Below, piece by piece: positions 58,426 through 64,000 of a DNA stretch of 64,000 nt. The notes below the pieces were generated by a model. The model saw nothing but the letters and a program-made list of their open reading frames with translations, had not been told where the DNA came from and searched no databases. Every line of letters starts with the position of its first letter. Positions within the stretch are counted from its first letter, which is position 1. A program made the translations under genes and the position numbers. This DNA is from Ficedula albicollis. Taxonomy: Eukaryota > Chordata > Aves > Passeriformes > Muscicapidae. The stretch covers positions 31,149,969-31,213,968 of the forward strand of contig NC_021674.1 in assembly GCF_000247815.1 (NCBI RefSeq), in the 5' to 3' direction.

Positions 58426-61400
58426 GGACATCCTCTAAGGCAGGGGTGTTGACCAACTTGATGCACTACGTTCCAGACAAATGGATGCTGGTGATTTTTA
58501 ACTGGCATATTCTCCTACCTCCCTAACAGAATAAACACTAACTGTTTATTTTAGCTTATTAAGACAGGCTGGATGTAGCCCCATTCTTTTTCCCTGTATT
58601 TCAAGGCATCAAACCAGACTGTCCGTTCACCAGATGTTTTCTCTGGTAGCTGCTCACCATGCAGAAGTTATCTTAGTCTAGAAGTACTGACAGGGAAATT
58701 TCATAAGGCTTTACCCACATGACCACATCTAATTTACCAAAATAGTCTTGTCACCTGTTCAGATTTGTGCTTGGATTTGCTTTTTAAAGTTAACTCATCA
58801 CCCCTGATCTTCTTTGCAAGGTGAAGACAGAGCTCTGTCACATTTTATTTGTTCCTCTTTTCCATGCCTGCAGGAGCTAAGTCCTTATATCCAAGAGCTG
58901 CATCAGCTCCTTCTGCCCTAGCTGGGAGTTCACACCAAGTTTCACATCCACCACAAACCCAGTTACTTCCTCCCAGATTTATAACTTTGTGACTAATGCC
59001 AATTCCAGCTGCCTTTTCTGTGTTGTGAGTAATAGCGAGTCCTTGGGCAGCAACTGCAGCTCAGCAGACACACAACAATAATTCATTTCCAGGTCTATGC
59101 CTCAAGCATGGAGTTAGAGCCCAGGAAAACCAAACCACCCACTTGTGCATGCAGACATCCTCAAGACGTTAGCTTTACCAGCATCACCTAAGAGCCCCCA
59201 AAACTCAACAGCTACACATAAAGGGAGTGTAGGCCATAAACACAGGGAGATGAAGGATGAATCCCTTTTAAGATCTTCCTTGAGACCCAAAGGCACTATA
59301 TTTTTGTCTCAAGAGCACAAGTATCCTGAGGCCATCTTCAGAGACCCTCCCCAGTCTGTGTCATTGCCAGGTGCTCTCTGCCCTCCAGCAGAAAACAACA
59401 GATGTGATAATTATTTCAAGCAGAAGACAAGGCCTACTGCCATCTGAGTTACCTCTAAGTATAAGATCATGCCAAGATTGTCTCTGACTGAAATAAAGTC
59501 TACTAAAGGCCACTGTTTATCTGGAAAAAGCAGGGTCAGGCCAGCACACAACTCTCCCACCAAATGCACTCTTATGCAAAATTGCACTTGTAAGAATGCC
59601 ACTCTCCCCCAGACCCATGGCAGCAATACAGCAGGAGACAGGTGGATGATTTAAGGGAGCCCATCAAAACAGTTCTTCCATACAGGTCCACAGGAGAAAG
59701 CAGAACATGTCCTCACAGGCTACACCAAATGGCGACAGAGCCAGAGGTCACATCACTGGTGGCAGCTAGCAGTCTGCACAGTGATCTGCACTAAGCTGGG
59801 AACAGAGACCTGCACAGAAACCTGAGAGAGCATTGCTTGGGAAGGGGATGTCAAAGCAAGCAACTTCTCTATACAAAAAAATTACAGGGCTGCAGAAGCA
59901 ATGAGCACGCCCAAGGAAGTCTGCAACAGTCACTCTTCCAGACAGGGAAAGGCAGGGAGGTTTCTGTGCTTGCTGCTCACAGGTAGCATGGCTGTGGTGG
60001 TTCAGAAAAGCAATAGCAGAACACACTGAAAACAGGCAGCATGAATCCTGCCAGTGACTGTTTTCTCCTGTGCTGATGCAATGTCTCGCTTTTCTAATAC
60101 ACAGCTCTTTAAGAGATCCAGCCCTTTCTTTAATGCAACAGCACAAACAGCCAGCAGAAATGGGAATCTTCAAAACCTTGCTTTAAGCCAGACCTGTACT
60201 ACCAACAGCCAATTTCCCTGGGGAAAAACAGCATGCATAAAAGAGCAGCTCTCTTCTCTTCCCAGCACAATAACCATGTGGGCAGAGGCTGCTGGCATCA
60301 ACAGTTAGACCAAAGCACATCAAGAACAGGAGACCTTGCTCAGATGCAGTGGGCTATGCCAGCAGGATGCCTATCTTGCCCATATAAACTCTGTAGCCAC
60401 TCCAAGAGTTTGGCCTGACAAGAGCATTGGGATCCCGGGAAACTGTTTCCATTCCCCACCCTGGCTTTAAGAAGGAATAAAGGAAGGGAGGTGAAAACAG
60501 AAGAGGGAGAATGATGGGCAGGCAATTTCAATGTGCAAGAACCATGGGGAGAACAGAAGCCTTTCCAGGACTGCTTAGCAATCATGTGCAAGGAATAGGT
60601 AACATGCAAACATAACCCCGTAAAAAGGGCAGTGAGCGCTGTGCAGAGAAACATGGAGAAAAGGGCTCTGCATCACTCATAGCAAGGCAGCCTCAGGCTT
60701 CCTGCAGCTAATCTGTATTTGGAGCAGAGGGCAGACACCCAGCTCCATGCTGGAAGGACATGAAGTGAGAAGGCAGTGCCAACCACAGGCCTGCAAGCTC
60801 AGAGAAAAGCCATTTTATACTGCAAGCCTTTGCTATACAAGCTTGGCAGTGACTTCACAAATCTCACACTCTCTCTGTTGCAGAACACATACATACATAT
60901 GCATTTTTTCTCATTCCTTGATTTTTATTCTTCTCCTTTTAACCAACTTTCTAGGCAATGTATCAGGCCTGCCCCCAACTCACTACCCTGGACAAGATGA
61001 AGGCTGCAGGCAGAGAGGTGCCTCCTGAGAAGGCTGTGCTCAAGGCAGGTCCTGCACACATCAACTTGTCTCATGGACAAGAAGGTGAGGAGTTTTCCCA
61101 GCAAGAGGCTGAGCTGTACAGGGCACAGGAAGGAGGACGGGGACAGTTCCAGGCAGCAGGCACTCCCACAATGAACACAGAGCTACCTTCAGACAGCCCA
61201 CCTGCCCCACGGTGCAGTCCTCTGGAGCTAGAGCATCAGGACCAGCAACACACTTACTAAGATCCTCCACCTCTCTCCCTTCCTGGAAACCTGCATTTCA
61301 GTTTCCAGGCCAGCCTGCAAAAAAGCCTGAAGCTCCCCAGATTCGTTTCCAGAGCCAGGAGGAAGAACAGACAGCTGTATTGAGATCAGACATAACCAAA

Positions 61401-62370
61401 CCTTCCTCTGACTCATTCAGTATCTCAGAGGCCATGGCCCATTCAAGGCTCTGCCATTCCCTGTCCCCCCCTCCCCAACACCTCCTGAGCCATCAGGAAA
61501 GAACTGAGACCGTGCAGAGCCAGTTCAGGCAGTAGGAAATCTGCCCCTTCGCTCTGAGGCTCCAAGCAGGACCTCTGTCTCCTTGTGTGAGAGGCAGTGT
61601 GGAGAACAGGCAGTGGGCTGGCACACTGGTCATTTGCTGCAGGGGCTGCTGGATGATGGGGAGCGGGGGGAGTGTGCGTGCAGGGCTCGACACTGTGGGC
61701 TACACAGCAAGCTCTCAGTGGCACAAGGCAGGGAAGGAGCAGCCTAAGGGACTGTCACCAAGAATTGCTTGGCTCCCACCCTCTAGAAAGCAGCTGCTAG
61801 ATTAAAAAAGCCTTTATGGTCCTGTCATTCAAGGACATGGAGACAAACTCCATTTTCCAAACATTCCCATCATCTTGTCTCATCTGTGCACCGCAAAAAG
61901 CCCTTGGGAAGATCCGGTCCCAGCCTCCAGCAAGCTTTATCATCCTTGCCCATCCCTACCCACGGCAGAGCTCTCAGATGCTTTGATATGCAAATCAGCC
62001 ACAGGATCCATAACCAGCGCTGTCTGCAATTAGCAGCGCACACGGAGTATCCTACACGCAGGGCCTCCTCCCTCCCCAGGCACCACACGGCTGCGCAGGC
62101 TGCACGTCAGATGACACAGGTCCCGACTGCCTTCGGTGGGAGCGGGAGGTGCTGCCCGCAGTCCTTGGATTGTCAGCACAGCCTCACCCTGGCCGCCAGG
62201 ATGGAGATGGGCTGCTCACAGAGAGGATGCGGGCTGGGGCTGCACCTCGCTGCGGGTGGGCGTGTGGCAGAGGGGGCTGCGGGGCTCCCACTGACCGGAG
62301 ACCCACGCAAAGTGTAATTAGCAACAGACAAAAAAAACACCAGGGCCTGGGCACTGCCAGCTCTCAGGCT

Positions 62371-62376
62371 TTTATT
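62371..62376 (-). promoter_or_regulatory. Isolated AATAAA on the minus strand
   Basis: Minus strand GTTTACAATAAAAGCCTGAG, with A-rich DNA around 62440-62570. No coding exon is attached on either side. It might be part of an unrecognised repeat. Confidence 0.15.
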
Positions 62377-63789
62377 GTAAACCTCAGGCTACCTGGGATT
62401 TTCTGAAGTTCTAGTTCCCAGAATGAAGAGATTCCATGAAGATTTTTTTTTTCCATGCAAACAATATAAAAACCCCTCCAAGCAAGTTTCTAGCCCACTT
62501 TATTACAGCAGAGAGCTGAAAAATATAACCAAGGATATTTAAAGCCCAGAAAGAAAAAAAAAATAATAAACCCCCACACAAACTAGAAGCAAACCACACT
62601 CAGGATTTTTCTTTTCTTGGCTCAACTCATAGCTTCAGAACAATTCAGGACAGTTTCACTGTGCTCCGGTCAAAAGGCAAGAAAATGGAGCACTGCAAAG
62701 CCTCGTGGTGATGCCTTCTTGACATGAAAACTGACACCCTCAGAAAATACAGTAGCTTCAGTTCCTTCCAAGGTTACCAAAGACAGGAATAGACAAAAAT
62801 AGAGCAAACTTAGTGCAACAAAACATACTTATGAGTCAAACCAGAGCCTGTTCCCAACCCCCTCAAAGGCATCTTCTTTCATGTTTATTTTGCTCTTATG
62901 GTATCCAGGTGAAGACTGCAGAATGGACTTCTCTCCCCATAAAGATAGCATATTCCTACTACTAAAAGGCTCAAGATGAAAAAGGCCTTCCTAGGTAGAT
63001 ACCAGCTAATTGCAGTCATTAGAAGTAATGCTTTGCTATTTCTGGTTGAATGGAGTCCTGGAGTCAGCTACGAGCTGAGTGGTCGCTCTTCTCTCTCTCA
63101 GAAGCATTAAGAGTAATAAAATCCATTAGGGACTCTACGGTGCGAGTGTTTGAGGCGAGGGGTACTGGTCCTTGCCATGCATTTGCAGAGGCTCTGTCCC
63201 ACACTCAGGTGGGGCATTGGCAGCACCACCCAAAAGGCACCTGAGCCACGCAACCCTTCAGCAGCTTCGTGACCGCTGCTAATCGGCTGCTCCAGCCCCA
63301 CTGCCCACGGCCTTCCGTGTGTGCTTCCTCCACACCACGGAGCAGGGCACTTTCACGGTAACAGACAAATATAGGAGAGAGGGGACTCCTCTAGCACTAT
63401 GCCCAACGAAATGAGTCACCCTGAGCACACACTGATAGGCTTTTTGTTTCTAACTTCTGCTATCGAGAGGAGCAAGGGAGGGAGGTGCCCAGAATCTCAA
63501 ATTGCCATAACACCTGCTCTCCATCCAGCTGAGAACACCGGGCTGACTGCAGCCACATTGCAGATTTTTGGCGTGATACCCCCTCCAGCAGGTAGCTACA
63601 AAAGGGTGCAGGAGAAAAAAATAAGGTTTGCTGATGTGGAGGGGCCTGCGACTGAGACAAAAGCAAAAAGGGACAGCTTGGCTATCTGGCCACGGACATG
63701 AGCTACATCCGATAGCCCTTTGTCAAGTATTCCAGGGGAGGAGAAGCAGGGCAATATCCGAAACCTGCTCGCTACTCCCACCACCCCTG

Positions 63790-64000
63790 GAACATCCCTC
63801 CTGCCTCCCTGCTGCTCTCCTTCCCAGCGGTGCCCGCAGGAGCGGCGGGGGGCGGGCGGGCAGCTCTCCGAGCCCTAACACGCACAAAAGCGCCGACCGC
63901 AGAAGAGAGGGGCGCGCCGCGGGCAGGGGTCCGGCGACCCCGAGGTGCACAAACCCGGTGCCCAACAGCGGCCGGGGCGAGGGACGGCAAAGCACAGGAG
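63790..64000. promoter_or_regulatory. CpG-rich edge, probable TMEM63B promoter region
   Basis: The last 200 bases are strongly GC-rich with many CpGs (for example gggcgggcgggc and ggcgcgccgcggg), unlike the preceding 27 kb. In human, TMEM63B and MRPL14 are divergent neighbours, so this could be a shared bidirectional CpG island. No transcription start or splice donor can be fixed because the island is cut by the window end. Confidence 0.45.

Larger units (their letters stand above)
36595..63780 (-). other. Long first-intron or upstream region of TMEM63B
   Basis: About 27 kb without a recognisable coding exon on either strand. It contains the solo LTR, CR1 remnant, microsatellite and small tandem duplications listed separately. 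Open frames here are short and match no family I know. The position between the upstream exon and the CpG-rich window edge suggests most of it is TMEM63B intron 1; that rests on the usual gene layout and not on a visible transcript. Confidence 0.45.

Noticed and set aside
59114..59447. Overlapping 60- and 100-codon frames on opposite strands
   Set aside because: No family resemblance, no splice context and ordinary intronic composition.
63050..63244. 64-codon plus-strand frame near the CpG-rich edge
   Set aside because: No recognisable domain and no promoter or splice signals tied to it; probably chance.
1..64000. CRISPR arrays, operons, phage or insertion sequences
   Set aside because: Repeats are two- or three-copy tandem duplications without spacers, and gene structure is spliced eukaryotic.

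Overview
This is vertebrate nuclear DNA, almost certainly from a bird and probably a passerine. Two intron-rich genes can be reconstructed in full on the minus strand. Both have family-typical exon lengths and GT-AG junctions. The proteins are closest to avian sequences as I remember them: the chicken mu/m-calpain and the OSCA/TMEM63 channel TMEM63B. A degraded CR1 LINE and a long solo LTR of a type common in songbird genomes support the bird call. There are no operons, CRISPR arrays, tRNAs or other prokaryote-like features.

Layout from low to high coordinate (the genes read right to left). 1-2618: 3' untranslated and downstream flank of CAPN11, with a nested tandem duplication that copies a poly(A) signal. 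2619-10675: 21 coding exons of CAPN11 (705 aa), a calcium-activated cysteine protease. 10.7-13.96 kb: 5' part of CAPN11, with GC-rich candidate first exons/promoters at about 11.0-11.4 and 13.4-13.9 kb; a perfect-looking 372-bp tandem duplication lies across the latter. 13.96-17.26 kb: intergenic, no gene seen. 17.26-18.77 kb: probable TMEM63B 3' UTR. 18773-35343: 23 coding exons of TMEM63B (832 aa with its 39-nt cassette exon included), a mechanosensitive/osmosensitive cation channel. 35.4-63.8 kb: upstream exon at 36.56-36.59 kb, then about 27 kb of first-intron or upstream DNA with a solo LTR, a CR1 remnant, a microsatellite and several small tandem duplications. 63.8-64.0 kb: GC-rich, CpG-rich DNA at the window edge, the likely TMEM63B promoter region.

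The gene pair TMEM63B then CAPN11, same strand, matches the order I recall for human 6p21.1, so the locus looks like conserved synteny. The genes are not known to work together; both respond to or carry calcium signals, but any functional link is inference.

The most interesting points: a U12-type (minor spliceosome) intron in the calpain EF-hand region; a 25-bp duplication that copies a calpain splice donor; duplicated promoter and poly(A) regions of CAPN11; a conserved TMEM63B cassette exon with bird-specific sequence; the genomic CAG codon at the TMEM63B Q/R editing position; a possible in-frame N-terminal extension of TMEM63B; and an unusual number (about a dozen) of short two- or three-copy tandem duplications, which may be real or an assembly effect. 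I did not find an undescribed biological system that the sequence alone can support.
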